This document shows positions 41,480-50,202 of a stretch of 64,000 bases of DNA, piece by piece. Source of the DNA: Methylobacterium sp. WSM2598 (GTDB lineage: Bacteria > Pseudomonadota > Alphaproteobacteria > Rhizobiales > Beijerinckiaceae). The notes under the pieces were generated by a model. It ran no database searches, was not told the DNA's origin, and worked only from the letters and a program-made list of their open reading frames with translations. The translations under genes were made by a program, and so were the position numbers. The first letter of the stretch is position 1, and every line of letters starts with the position of its first letter. The stretch is from positions 5,604,663-5,668,662 of the forward strand of contig NZ_KB900609.1 of the NCBI RefSeq assembly GCF_000379105.1, read 5' to 3'.

Positions 41480-41815
41480 ATGGACGCGACCGCGATCGAG
41501 GAGATCTTCTCGGGGCTCGGGCCGGTGACGGTCCGGCGCATGTTCGGCGGCAAGGGCATCTATCACGGCGGCCGGATCGTCGCCGTGGAGGTGCGGGGCG
41601 ACTTGCTGCTCAAGGCCGACGCGGCGAGCGCGCCCCTCTTCGCGGCGGCCGGCGCCACGCAGTGGAGCTATGCGGGCCGCAAGGGCCAGGCGATCCGCAT
41701 GCCCTACTGGTCGATCCCCGCCGACGCCTACGACGATCCCGACGCGATGGCGCGCTGGGTCCGGCTCGCCCACGAGGCGGCCCTGCGCGCCGACGGGGCG
41801 GCGGACCGGCCCTGA
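41480..41815 (+). CDS. TfoX N-terminal domain protein
   Basis: A 111-residue protein consisting only of the TfoX_N fold: EEIFSGLGPVTVRRMFGGKG, IVAVEVRGDLLLKADA and IRMPYWSIPADAYDDPDAMA. In gammaproteobacteria TfoX regulates competence; stand-alone N-domains in alphaproteobacteria have no known role. The start ATG at 41480 is chosen over a TTG at 41459, which lies against the 19-bp repeat array. It is convergent with uppP, separated by only 19 bp. Confidence 0.85.
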   Translation: MDATAIEEIFSGLGPVTVRRMFGGKGIYHGGRIVAVEVRGDLLLKADAASAPLFAAAGATQWSYAGRKGQAIRMPYWSIPADAYDDPDAMARWVRLAHEAALRADGAADRP

Positions 41816-41834
41816 GCCGCCGCCCGGCCCCGGC

Positions 41835-42638
41835 TCAGCCGAACACGATCAGCCCCGCGAAGCCCGCCGCCCCCACCAGGATGCGCCACCACGCGAACAG
41901 CCCGAAGCCGTGGCGGGAGACGTAGTCGAGGAGCCTGCGCACCACGAACAGAGCCGACAGGAACGCCACCACGAAGCCGATCGCGATCAGGCCGACGTCG
42001 TCGCGCGAGAGGTACTTGTAATTGTCGAGCAGGTCCTTGGCGAAGGCGCCGGCCATGGTCGGCATCGCGAGGTAGAACGAGAACTCGGTCGCGGCGCGCT
42101 TGCCCGCGCCCATCAGCATCGCGCCCACGATGGTGGCGCCCGAGCGCGACACGCCCGGGATCATCGCGAGGCACTGGAACAGGCCGATCTTGAGCGCCAT
42201 TCCGAGGGAGAACTGGTGGACGTCGTCGTACTTCTGATCCAGCTCGGTCTCGTCGATGACGAGCAGGACGAGGCCGCCGGCCACCAGCGTCGAGCAGACG
42301 ATCCAGGGATTGAACAGGTAGAGCTTGATCGTCTTCGAGAAGATGCCGCCGATGATCGCCGCCGGCAGGAAGGCGAGCAGGATCGCCAGGATGAAGCGGC
42401 GGGCCTTCGGGTCGCGCGGCGCCCGCAGGGCGAGGTCGAGCAGGGTCCGGAAATAGACGCTCACGATGGCCAGGATGGCGCCGAGCTGGATCAGCACCTC
42501 GAAGGTGTTGTTCGGGGACTGGAAGCCGATGAAGTGGCCGACGAGGAGCTGATGGCCGGTCGAGGAGACCGGGATGAACTCGGTGGCGCCCTCGACGAGG
42601 GCGAGGATGACGGCCTTGCCGATGCCCGCGAGGTCCAT
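41835..42638 (-). CDS. uppP: Undecaprenyl-diphosphatase UppP (BacA)
   Basis: Integral membrane enzyme that dephosphorylates undecaprenyl diphosphate for recycling of the lipid carrier in wall and polysaccharide synthesis. It has 267 residues with several hydrophobic helices. The two signature motifs are present: EGATEFIPVSSTGHQL near the N-terminus and GVSRSGATIVGAMLMG in the middle. The ATG at 42638 with GGGGGA upstream gives the normal length; the longer frame to 42767 adds a non-family segment. Confidence 0.95.
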   Translation of the reverse strand: MDLAGIGKAVILALVEGATEFIPVSSTGHQLLVGHFIGFQSPNNTFEVLIQLGAILAIVSVYFRTLLDLALRAPRDPKARRFILAILLAFLPAAIIGGIFSKTIKLYLFNPWIVCSTLVAGGLVLLVIDETELDQKYDDVHQFSLGMALKIGLFQCLAMIPGVSRSGATIVGAMLMGAGKRAATEFSFYLAMPTMAGAFAKDLLDNYKYLSRDDVGLIAIGFVVAFLSALFVVRRLLDYVSRHGFGLFAWWRILVGAAGFAGLIVFG

Positions 42639-42926
42639 CAGCGCATCCCCCGGCCCGCTCGGAGCCGCCCCGCCCGCCATGCCACAGCCGTCATCATCGC
42701 TCGCTCGCTCGTTGGGAGGCCGCTGCTCGCGGCGGGACAGTGTCGGGGATGGTTGCAACCGTCGCACGACATGGTTTCGGGTCGGTTACCAGCCCGGCGC
42801 GCCCGTGTTAAGGATGCGGCTCATTCCGCGGGGACGATGACCGGCCGTTAATCCGTTCCGGGCTCAATCGCCGCGCAAGGCCTGCCCGCCCCGGCCAGCC
42901 CAGACACGAAGCGCGACACGGCCCGT

Positions 42927-43619
42927 ATGGCGACGCTGCATCATTCCCCCTTCTGCCCGCATTCCCGCTTCGTCCGGCTGGTCCTCGCCGAGATGGGCAT
43001 GGAGCCGGTCCTGGCGGAGGAGCGGCCCTGGGAGCGCCGGGAGGAGTTCCTGATGCTCAACCCCGCCGGCACGACGCCGGTGCTGGTGGAGGAGGGCGGG
43101 CTCGCGGTGCCGGGATCCGGCGTGATCGCCGAGTATCTGGACGAGACGCGGGGGCTCGGCCTGTCGGGGCGGCGCCTGCTGCCGGAGGCGCCCGCCGCGC
43201 GGGTGGAGGTGCGCCGCCTCCTGGACTGGTTCCTGGCCAAGTTCGACCAGGAAGTGACCGGCTACCTCGTCACCGAGAAGATCCACAAGCGCTTCATGAC
43301 CCCGGATCTCGGCGGCGGCCCGCCCGACATGAACGCGATCCGGGCGGCGCGCACCAACGTGCGCTACCACCTCAAGTACATCGGCTACCTGATCGCCCGG
43401 CGGAACTGGCTGGCGGGCGACCATCTGACCTATGCCGATCTGGCGGCGGCGGCCCATCTCTCCTGCGTGGATTACCTCGGCGACGTGCCATGGGACGAGG
43501 ACGAGATGGCGCGGACGTGGTACGCGCGGCTGAAATCCCGCCCGTCCTTCCGCGGCCTGCTGGCGGACCGGGTGCCCGGGATGGCGCCGGCCGACCATTA
43601 CGCGGACCTGGACTTCTGA
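42927..43619 (+). CDS. Glutathione S-transferase family protein
   Basis: A 230-residue protein. The N-terminal thioredoxin-like domain has the FCPHSRFVRLVLAEMG active-site region and the glutathione-contact LNPAGTTPVLVEEGG and GSGVIAEYL. The C-terminal helical domain contains AGDHLTYADLAAAAHLSCVD. The substrate is unknown. It is the first gene of a tight operon with queG and an epimerase. Its TGA overlaps the probable CTG start of queG. Confidence 0.9.
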   Translation: MATLHHSPFCPHSRFVRLVLAEMGMEPVLAEERPWERREEFLMLNPAGTTPVLVEEGGLAVPGSGVIAEYLDETRGLGLSGRRLLPEAPAARVEVRRLLDWFLAKFDQEVTGYLVTEKIHKRFMTPDLGGGPPDMNAIRAARTNVRYHLKYIGYLIARRNWLAGDHLTYADLAAAAHLSCVDYLGDVPWDEDEMARTWYARLKSRPSFRGLLADRVPGMAPADHYADLDF

Positions 43620-44824
43620 CGCGGGACGGCGCGGCGCTGCGGCGCCTCCTGGAGGAGCGCGCCCGCGCCCTCGGCTTCGACGCGCTGGCGGTGACGGGGC
43701 CGGAGGCGGTGCCGGAGCTGCCGGGGCGCCTGCGCGCCTGGCTGGCGGCGGGGCACCAGGCCGGGATGGGCTGGATGGCGGAGCGGGAGGCGCAGCGCGC
43801 CTCGCCGGCCGCGCTCTGGCCCGCGGTGCGCAGCATCGTGATGCTCGGGGTCAATGCGGGCCCCCAGGAGGATCCGCGCGCGGTGCTCGCCGCCCGCGAC
43901 CGGGCCGCCATCGCGGTCTACGCGCAAAGGCGCGACTACCACGACGTGATCAAGGGCAAGTTGAAGGAACTCGGCGCCGTGCTGGCCGCGCGGGGCGGCG
44001 CCGACCTCAAGGTCTTCGTCGATACCGCGCCCGTGATGGAGAAGCCCCTCGCGGCCGCGGCGGGGCTCGGCTGGCAGGGCAAGAACACGCTCACGGTGTC
44101 CCGCGCCTTCGGCACATGGCTGCTGCTCGGGGCGATCTACACCGATGCGGAACTGCCTCGCGACGCGCCGGCGCGCGACCGCTGCGGCGCCTGCCGGCGC
44201 TGCCTCGACGCCTGCCCGACCGACGCCTTCCCGGCCCCCTACCGGCTCGACGCCAACCGCTGCATCGCCTACCTGACGATCGAGCATGCCGGCCCGATCC
44301 CGCCGGAATTCCGCGCGGCGATCGGCAACCGGGTCTTCGGCTGCGACGATTGCCTCGCGGTCTGCCCCTGGAACAAGTTCGCCGGGGCGGCCAGGGAGGC
44401 GCGGCTCGCCGCGCGCAGCGACCTCGCGGCGCCCGCCCTGCGCGACCTCGCCCGGCTCGACGAGGCGGCGTTCCGGGCGCGGTTCGCCGGCACCCCGATC
44501 AAGCGCACGGGCCGCGCCCGCATCCTGCGCAACGTCCTCGTCGCCATCGGCAATTCGGGCGATCCCGGCCTCGCCGGAGAGGCCGCGCGGCTCCTCGCGG
44601 ATCCCTCGCCGCTGGTGCGCGGCATGGCCGTGTGGGCGCTCGCGCGGCTCGCGCCCGGGCACCTGCCCCCGCATCCGCCGCCGGGCGAGGACGACCCGGA
44701 CGTGCTGGCCGAGTGGGCGCGCGCCCACGCGGCGAGCATACCCGGGCGTCGGGAGGGCGAGCCCCCTTGCGCGGCCGGGGCGGAGCCCTGCATCACACCG
44801 GTTTCCCTGGGGCACTCGGCATGA
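43616..44824 (+). CDS. queG: Epoxyqueuosine reductase QueG, probable CTG start
   Basis: Cobalamin- and iron-sulfur-dependent enzyme that reduces epoxyqueuosine to queuosine in tRNA. It has 402 residues from the proposed start. Two ferredoxin-like clusters are visible, CGACRRCLDACPTDAF and CDDCLAVCPWNKF, and TAPVMEKPLAAAAGLGWQGK is typical of the family. A C-terminal HEAT-like tail follows. The family N-terminus (LRRLLEERARALGFDALAV) begins just after the GST stop. The only start codons upstream are inside the GST gene, while a CTG (43616-43618) overlaps the GST TGA. CTG is proposed by analogy with hprK. The stop overlaps the next ATG (ATGA). Confidence 0.9.
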   Translation: MTRDGAALRRLLEERARALGFDALAVTGPEAVPELPGRLRAWLAAGHQAGMGWMAEREAQRASPAALWPAVRSIVMLGVNAGPQEDPRAVLAARDRAAIAVYAQRRDYHDVIKGKLKELGAVLAARGGADLKVFVDTAPVMEKPLAAAAGLGWQGKNTLTVSRAFGTWLLLGAIYTDAELPRDAPARDRCGACRRCLDACPTDAFPAPYRLDANRCIAYLTIEHAGPIPPEFRAAIGNRVFGCDDCLAVCPWNKFAGAAREARLAARSDLAAPALRDLARLDEAAFRARFAGTPIKRTGRARILRNVLVAIGNSGDPGLAGEAARLLADPSPLVRGMAVWALARLAPGHLPPHPPPGEDDPDVLAEWARAHAASIPGRREGEPPCAAGAEPCITPVSLGHSA

Positions 44825-45672
44825 ACCTCCTCGTCTTCGGGCTCGGCTACACGGCGCGGCACTTCGTCGAGCGCGAACGGGCGCGCTTCTCCCGCATCGC
44901 CGCGACCGCGCAGGCGCCGCGGCCGGACGCGCCCGAGGGCGTGATCGCGCGGGTGTTCTCGCCGGTGCGGGCGGATCCGGCGATCCTGGACGACGTCGCC
45001 CGCAGCGACGCGGTCCTGGTCTCGATCCCGCCCCAGGACGGGGATCCGGTGCTGCGCGCCTACGCGGAGGCGCTCGCGGCGGGGCCGGCGCGCTGGATCG
45101 GCTACCTCTCGACGATCGGCGTCTACGGGGACCAGGGCGGGGCCTGGATCGACGAGGCGACGCCGCCCGCGCCGACCCATGAGCGCACCCGCGACCGGGT
45201 CGCCGTGGAGGAGGCGTGGCGGGCCCTCGGGGCGCGGACCGGCAAGGCGGTCCAGGTCTTCCGCCTGTCGGGCATCTACGGGCCGGGGCGGAACGCCTTC
45301 GTGAAGCTGCGCGAGGGCCGCGCGCAGCGCATCGTCAAGGACGGGCAGGTCTTCAACCGCATCCACGTGGACGACATCGCCACGGTGCTGGCGGCCTCCC
45401 TCGACCGGCCGCGGGCGGGGGCGGTCTACAACGTGACGGACGACGAGCCGGCCCCGCCGCAGGACGTGACCGCCCACGCGGCCGCGCTCGCGGGCCTGCC
45501 GCTGCCGCCGGAGATTGACTTCGAGACCGCGTCCCTGAGCCCGATGGCGCGCAGCTTCTACGGCGAGAACAAGCGGGTGCGAAACCGGCTGATCCGGGAG
45601 GAGCTCGGCGTCGCCCTGCGTTTCCCGACCTACCGGGAGGGGCTGGCGGGGCTCGTCGCGGAGGCGGGGTGA
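44821..45672 (+). CDS. NAD-dependent epimerase/dehydratase-type SDR
   Basis: A 283-residue extended-SDR protein with the start MNLLVFGLGYTARHFVERE (a short Rossmann glycine pattern), STIGVYGDQGG, FRLSGIYGPGRNAF and FNRIHVDDIATVLAA. The catalytic YxxxK is not seen at the usual place; the STIGVYG tyrosine may serve. This places it in the YeeZ-like group of unknown substrate. It is the third gene of the GST-queG operon, joined to queG by a 4-bp ATGA overlap. Confidence 0.82.
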   Translation: MNLLVFGLGYTARHFVERERARFSRIAATAQAPRPDAPEGVIARVFSPVRADPAILDDVARSDAVLVSIPPQDGDPVLRAYAEALAAGPARWIGYLSTIGVYGDQGGAWIDEATPPAPTHERTRDRVAVEEAWRALGARTGKAVQVFRLSGIYGPGRNAFVKLREGRAQRIVKDGQVFNRIHVDDIATVLAASLDRPRAGAVYNVTDDEPAPPQDVTAHAAALAGLPLPPEIDFETASLSPMARSFYGENKRVRNRLIREELGVALRFPTYREGLAGLVAEAG

Positions 45673-45711
45673 AGGCGGGCGCCCGGCGCGCCGCGACCCG
45701 TCCGCCGCGGT

Positions 45712-45993
45712 TCAGCGCCGGGTGCAGACCATCCTGCCGCGCGTGCAGGCGATGCCGGGGGTGGTGCAGCCGATCGCGTCCCCGTCCCGGATGCACAGGG
45801 TGCAGTCGTCGGTCCATTCGCGGCAGGTCGGGTCCTCGGCCGGCGAGGCCGCCTGCTGGCGGGGGGCGGCCGGCGCCGGGCGGGGACTCGGCGCGAGGTT
45901 CGCGACGAGGACGACCGCGACGGCGAGCGCGGCGATGCCGCCGGCCAGGGTGGCGTCGCGGCTGCGGTCGGGGGACGGGACGGGCTCGGCCAT
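45712..45993 (-). CDS. Small membrane-anchored Cys-rich hypothetical protein
   Basis: A 93-residue protein with one N-terminal helix (GGIAALAVAVVLVANLA) and then a Pro/Ala spacer. The C-terminal tail has six cysteines in about 40 residues (CREWTDDCTLCIRDG, GCTTPGIACTRGRMVC). The topology suggests a periplasmic disulfide-bonded or metal-binding knob. I do not recognise a family. It lies convergent to the epimerase and 56 bp after the hybrid kinase start-side neighbour on the same strand. Confidence 0.68.
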   Translation of the reverse strand: MAEPVPSPDRSRDATLAGGIAALAVAVVLVANLAPSPRPAPAAPRQQAASPAEDPTCREWTDDCTLCIRDGDAIGCTTPGIACTRGRMVCTRR

Positions 45994-46049
45994 GGGCGCA
46001 CTCCTCGCGTGCCGGCGCGCGGCCTGTCAACCGGGCGGCGCCCGGCCCC

Positions 46050-48176
46050 TCAGGCCGCCCGGGCCGCGCCCGCGAGGAGCGGGGGCAGGGCGGCGAGGTC
46101 GAGGGGCTTCGACAGGAACCCGTCGAATCCCGCGGCGCGGGCGGCGGCCTCGTCCTCGGCGCCGGCATTCGCCGTGAGCGCGACGAGGCGCGCCGGGGCG
46201 GCTCCGCGGGCGCGCTCGAAGGCGCGCAGGCGCCGCGCCGCCTCCAGCCCGTCGAGGCCCGGCATGCGGATGTCGAGCAGGGCGAGGTCGAAACCCTCCG
46301 CCGCGCCCGCGGCGGCGGCCTCCAGGTGGCGCAGGGCCTCCGCCCCGTCCGGCACCCAGGTCACGGCGGCGTCGAGCCGCTCCAGGGCCTTGCGGGCGAG
46401 GAGCGCGTTGATCGGGTTGTCCTCGGCCAGCAGCACCCGCGCCCGCCCCGGCGGCGGGCCGCGCCGCTCGGCCGGCGCGCCCTCGCGCAGCTCGCCCCCC
46501 TGCGGCCGCGTCGCCTCGCACAGGCGGGCGTAGAGCGAGCGGGCCCGCACCGGCTTGATCAGGTAGCGGTCGAAGCCCGCGGCGGCGGGCGAGCCGAAAT
46601 CCCGCCGGTCGAAGGGCGACAGCAGGACGATGCTGCGCGGCACCCCGGCCCGCTTGGCCGCCCCGGCGATGCGCCGCACCGCCTCGTCGCCGAGGGCCCG
46701 GTCGGCCAGGACCGCGTCGAAGGGGCCGGCCCGCAGGGCCTCGCGGGCCGCCGCCTCGCCGTCGGCGCTCACCACCTCGGCGCCGCTCCGGGTGAGGCGC
46801 GCGCGCAGGAACGGCCCCTCGACCGCCGAGGCCGCCGCCACGAGGATGCGCCGGCCGGTGAGGGCGGGCGGGCGCGGGCGCTCGCCGTCGAGGGCGCGCA
46901 GGGGCAGCACGACCCGGAAGCAGCTGCCGGCGCCCGGGCGCGAGGTCGTCTCGATGCGCCCGCCCATCCGGTCGACGAGGCGGCGGGTGATGGCGAGGCC
47001 GAGCCCGGTGCCCTCGTGGCGGCGGCTCGCGCTGCCGTCGCCCTGTTCGAATTCCTCGAACAGGAGCGGCAGCCGCTCCTCCGGAATGCCGGGGCCGGTG
47101 TCGTGGACGGCGAGGACGAGGTCCTCGCCCACCCGCTCCGCCGTGATCCCGACGCCGCCGGTCTCCGTGAACTTCACCGCGTTGCCGGCGAGGTTGAGGA
47201 GGATCTGGCGGACCCGGTCGCCGTCGCCCAGGACCCGCGGCGGCAGGTCGTCCGCGAGGTCGGCGGCGATCTCCAGGCCCTTGTCCTGGGCGCGCGGCGC
47301 CAGGAGCTCGACCACGCTCTCGACCAGGGCCGCCGGGTCGAAGGGCTCGCAGGCGAGGTCGAGGCGCCCGGCCTCGATCTTCGAGAAGTCGAGGATCCCG
47401 TCGATTAGGGTCAGCAGCGCCTCGCCGGAGGTCTTGATGGCGCGGATGTAGGTCTCCTGCTCGGGGCTGAGCGGCGTCTCCAGGACGAGGTCGGCCATGC
47501 CCAGGATGCCGTTGAGCGGGGTGCGGAACTCGTGGCTGACGGTGGCGAGGAAGCGCGACTTCGCCACGCTCGCCGCCTCGGCGCGGCTGCGCGCCTCGTC
47601 GAGGGAGCGCACCGCCTCGACGCGCTCGGTGATCTCGCGCCCGGCGCGCAGGACCTCGGGCCGGCCGTCGCGCCCGACCACGGCCGACTCCACGACGGCG
47701 AACCAGCGCGGCGGGCCGCCCGCGGCCGGGGCGATCGCGAGGTCGGCGGTGCGGCTGCCGTCCGGCCGGGTCTCCGCCGCCAGGCTCTCGGCGATGGTCG
47801 CCTCCCGGGTCGTGCCGAGGAGCGCCTCCGGGCTGGTGCCGAGGAGGCGCGCGAAGCCCTCGTTGGCGAAGGTGATGCGCCCCTCCGCGTCGCGCTGGAC
47901 GATCAGCTCGATCTGCGCCTCGACGAGGTTGCGGTAGCGCTCCTCGCTCTCGGCGAGGTGCCAGATCCGGTCGTGCAGGTGCTCGACCTCGCGCTCCCGC
48001 CGCCAGCGCGCGAGCCGCCGCGCGTACCAGGCGGTCGCCAGGACCAGGAGGGCGAGGACGAGCCCCGTCGCCCCGAGCGCGTCGGAACCGGCGCGGACGA
48101 GCCCGGCCTCGCCCCGCGCAAGCGCGCCGATCTGCGCCGTCGTCGCCGTGCCGGCCGGCCCCGCGCCATCACCCAT
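46050..48176 (-). CDS. Membrane hybrid histidine kinase PAS-HisKA-HATPase-REC-REC
   Basis: A 708-residue protein. An N-terminal helix (GLVLALLVLATAWYARRLA) is followed by a PAS domain (about 80-200, VEAQIELIVQRDAEGRITFA). HisKA has the His in FLATVSHEFRTPLNGILGM. HATPase has LNLAGNAVKFTETGG, DTGPGIPEE and GTGLGLAITRRLV. Receiver 1 (about 455-570) is degenerate: its acidic pocket is replaced by VAAAS, although an Asp remains in VLADRAL. Receiver 2 (about 590-705) is complete (LLAEDNPIN, LLDIRMPGLDG, SKPLDL). The architecture resembles BarA/TorS-type or cell-cycle hybrid kinases. The output partner is not in the window. The ATG at 48176 has GGGGGG at good spacing. Confidence 0.88.
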   Translation of the reverse strand: MGDGAGPAGTATTAQIGALARGEAGLVRAGSDALGATGLVLALLVLATAWYARRLARWRREREVEHLHDRIWHLAESEERYRNLVEAQIELIVQRDAEGRITFANEGFARLLGTSPEALLGTTREATIAESLAAETRPDGSRTADLAIAPAAGGPPRWFAVVESAVVGRDGRPEVLRAGREITERVEAVRSLDEARSRAEAASVAKSRFLATVSHEFRTPLNGILGMADLVLETPLSPEQETYIRAIKTSGEALLTLIDGILDFSKIEAGRLDLACEPFDPAALVESVVELLAPRAQDKGLEIAADLADDLPPRVLGDGDRVRQILLNLAGNAVKFTETGGVGITAERVGEDLVLAVHDTGPGIPEERLPLLFEEFEQGDGSASRRHEGTGLGLAITRRLVDRMGGRIETTSRPGAGSCFRVVLPLRALDGERPRPPALTGRRILVAAASAVEGPFLRARLTRSGAEVVSADGEAAAREALRAGPFDAVLADRALGDEAVRRIAGAAKRAGVPRSIVLLSPFDRRDFGSPAAAGFDRYLIKPVRARSLYARLCEATRPQGGELREGAPAERRGPPPGRARVLLAEDNPINALLARKALERLDAAVTWVPDGAEALRHLEAAAAGAAEGFDLALLDIRMPGLDGLEAARRLRAFERARGAAPARLVALTANAGAEDEAAARAAGFDGFLSKPLDLAALPPLLAGAARAA

Positions 48177-48292
48177 GCCATCCCCCCGCCTGCCCGCCGC
48201 AGCATGGGGCCGGCTCCTCAAGGATGGCTTGCCGGACAGGCTTAGCGGCGGGCAAACGGCCCGCGGCGAATCCGCGGCGTCGCCGGGCGGCG

Positions 48293-49831
48293 CTACGCCG
48301 CCTCGGGGCGCGGATGGGAGCGGCCCCGGTAGGAGAGCGCCTCGGCGAGGTGCGCGCGCCGCACCCGGGCCTCCCCGTCGAGGTCGGCCAGCGTGCGCGC
48401 CACCCGCAGCACGCGGTGGAAGCCGCGGGCCGAGAGGCGCATGGCGTCGGCGGCATCGCGGATCAGCTTCTGGCCGTCCGGATCCGGCCGCGCCGCCTCC
48501 TCGATCACGCCCGGCGGGCAGGAGGCGTTGGTGGTGCCGGGGGGCAGGCCGGCCTCGGCGTAGCGGTGCTCCTGGCGCCCGCGCGCGGCGGCGACGCGGG
48601 CGGCGGCCTCCGCCGAGCCCTCCTGCGGCGGCGGCAGGATGAGGTCGGCGGCGGTGACGGCCGGCACCTCGATCCGCAGGTCGATGCGGTCGAGCAGCGG
48701 GCCGGAGAGCCGGGCCTGGTACTGCGCCACGCAGCGCTCGTTGGGGCCGCGGCGGCAGGCGAAGCCCGGCTCCGTCGCGTGGCCGCAGCGGCAGGGATTC
48801 ATCGCCGCGACGAGCTGGAACCGGGCCGGATAGGTCACCCGGTGATTCGCCCGCGCGATCATCACGCTGCCGGTCTCCAGGGGCTGGCGCAGGGAATCGA
48901 GCACCTGGGGCGAGAATTCCGGCAGCTCGTCGAGGAAGAGCACGCCGCCATGGGCGAGGGAGGCCTCGCCGGGCCGTGCCCCGGCGCCGCCGCCGACCAG
49001 GGCCGCCATGGAGGCGGAGTGGTGGGGCGCCCGGAACGGGCGGCGGTTGGAGAGCGCGCCGTCCTTCAGCTCGCCCGCGACCGACTGGATCATCGAGACT
49101 TCGAGGAGTTCGCGCGGCCCCAGCGGCGGCAGGATCGAGGGCAGGCGGGCGGCGAGCATCGACTTGCCGGCCCCGGGCGGGCCGCTCAACAGAAGATTGT
49201 GGGCGCCCGCCGCGGCGATCTCCAGCACGCGCTTTCCGCCCTCCTGCCCCTTGATCTCGCGCAGGTCGCCGAGGGGCCGGCCGGGCTGCGCCACGGCCGG
49301 GCGCGGCCGGGCCATCACCTGGCTTCCCTTGAAGTGGTTGGCGAGCTGGATCAGGGAGCAGGGCGCCAGCACGTGCATGTCGCCGCCCGCCCAGGCGGCC
49401 TCGGGCCCGCTCGCGGCCGGGCAGATCAGCCCGAGGCCGCGGCCATTGGCGGCCATGGCGGCCGGCAGCACGCCCGCCACCGCCGTGATGCCGCCGTCGA
49501 GGGCAAGCTCCCCGAGCACGCAGTAGCCGGCGAGCGCGTCCGCCGGGAGGGCGCCGATCGCGCCCATCACCCCGAGGGCGATGGGCAGGTCGTAGTGGGA
49601 CCCTTCCTTGGGCAGGTCGGCCGGGGCGAGGTTGACCGTGATGCGCTTGGCCGGCAGCGCCAGCCCCGAGGCGATCAGGGCCGCGCGCACCCGCTCGCGG
49701 GATTCCGCCACCGCCTTGTCGGGCAGTCCCACCACCGTGAAGGCGACGGCGCCCGCCGCGATCTGCACCTGCACGTCCACGGCCCGCGCCTCGATCCCCT
49801 CGAAGGCGACGGTGACGACGCGCGTGACCAT
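48293..49831 (-). CDS. comM: ComM/YifB family Mg-chelatase-like AAA protein
   Basis: A 512-residue hexameric AAA+ helicase that promotes branch migration in natural transformation (ComM). The N-terminal Lon-like domain (VDVQVQIAAGAVAFTVVGLP, VNLAPADLPKEGSHYDLPI) is followed by the chelatase domain with Walker A LLLSGPPGAGKSMLAARLP, Walker B GVLFLDELPEF and sensor AAMNPCRCGH, then a four-Cys zinc segment (CRCGH...FACRRGPNERC). The start is ATG 49831; the frame extends to 49933 but adds no family sequence. The uptake genes are not nearby. Confidence 0.94.
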   Translation of the reverse strand: MVTRVVTVAFEGIEARAVDVQVQIAAGAVAFTVVGLPDKAVAESRERVRAALIASGLALPAKRITVNLAPADLPKEGSHYDLPIALGVMGAIGALPADALAGYCVLGELALDGGITAVAGVLPAAMAANGRGLGLICPAASGPEAAWAGGDMHVLAPCSLIQLANHFKGSQVMARPRPAVAQPGRPLGDLREIKGQEGGKRVLEIAAAGAHNLLLSGPPGAGKSMLAARLPSILPPLGPRELLEVSMIQSVAGELKDGALSNRRPFRAPHHSASMAALVGGGAGARPGEASLAHGGVLFLDELPEFSPQVLDSLRQPLETGSVMIARANHRVTYPARFQLVAAMNPCRCGHATEPGFACRRGPNERCVAQYQARLSGPLLDRIDLRIEVPAVTAADLILPPPQEGSAEAAARVAAARGRQEHRYAEAGLPPGTTNASCPPGVIEEAARPDPDGQKLIRDAADAMRLSARGFHRVLRVARTLADLDGEARVRRAHLAEALSYRGRSHPRPEAA

Positions 49832-50028
49832 AAGCTTGCGTTCCGGATGACCCAACGTCAGGTTAGGCGGACTCGCGGCGCCGCACAACCCGCGCGGCCC
49901 CGGGCGCCTGCCCGCCGCGCAGCGGCCGGGCACGCAACCTGCTTCTCGGGGTTGCGCGGCACCCGGGGGCGGACGCCGCGTTGGATCGTTGAGGCCCGCG
50001 GCGGGCCCGCGGCGCGAGAGGAGGCAGC

Positions 50029-50187
50029 ATGATCACTCCCCCGAAACAGAGCCCGCTCCTTGCCCTGGCCTACCCGGTCGCCTTCCTGGCCGGGGCGCTG
50101 CTGATCGGCACCCTCACGAGCCGCTGGATCCTGGCGGAGCCGGCCCCGGCTTTGGTCGCCTCGGCGGCGGCGAGCGCCGAGCCCTGA
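50029..50187 (+). CDS. 52-residue single-helix membrane protein
   Basis: A short frame starting MITPPKQSPLLALAYPVAF has one hydrophobic helix (LAYPVAFLAGALLIGTL) and an Ala/Pro-rich tail ending SAEP. GAGAGGAGGCAGC before the ATG is one of the best ribosome sites in the window, which argues that it is translated. It lies in the 372-bp gap between divergent comM and convergent GGDEF-EAL. No family is recognised. Confidence 0.6.
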   Translation: MITPPKQSPLLALAYPVAFLAGALLIGTLTSRWILAEPAPALVASAAASAEP

Positions 50188-50202
50188 ATCGCCCGGGCGC
50201 GG

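Noticed and set aside
42751..42760. Palindrome GGTTGCAACC in the uppP/GST spacer
   Set aside because: A single 10-bp palindrome with no second copy or promoter context; too likely by chance to report as an operator.
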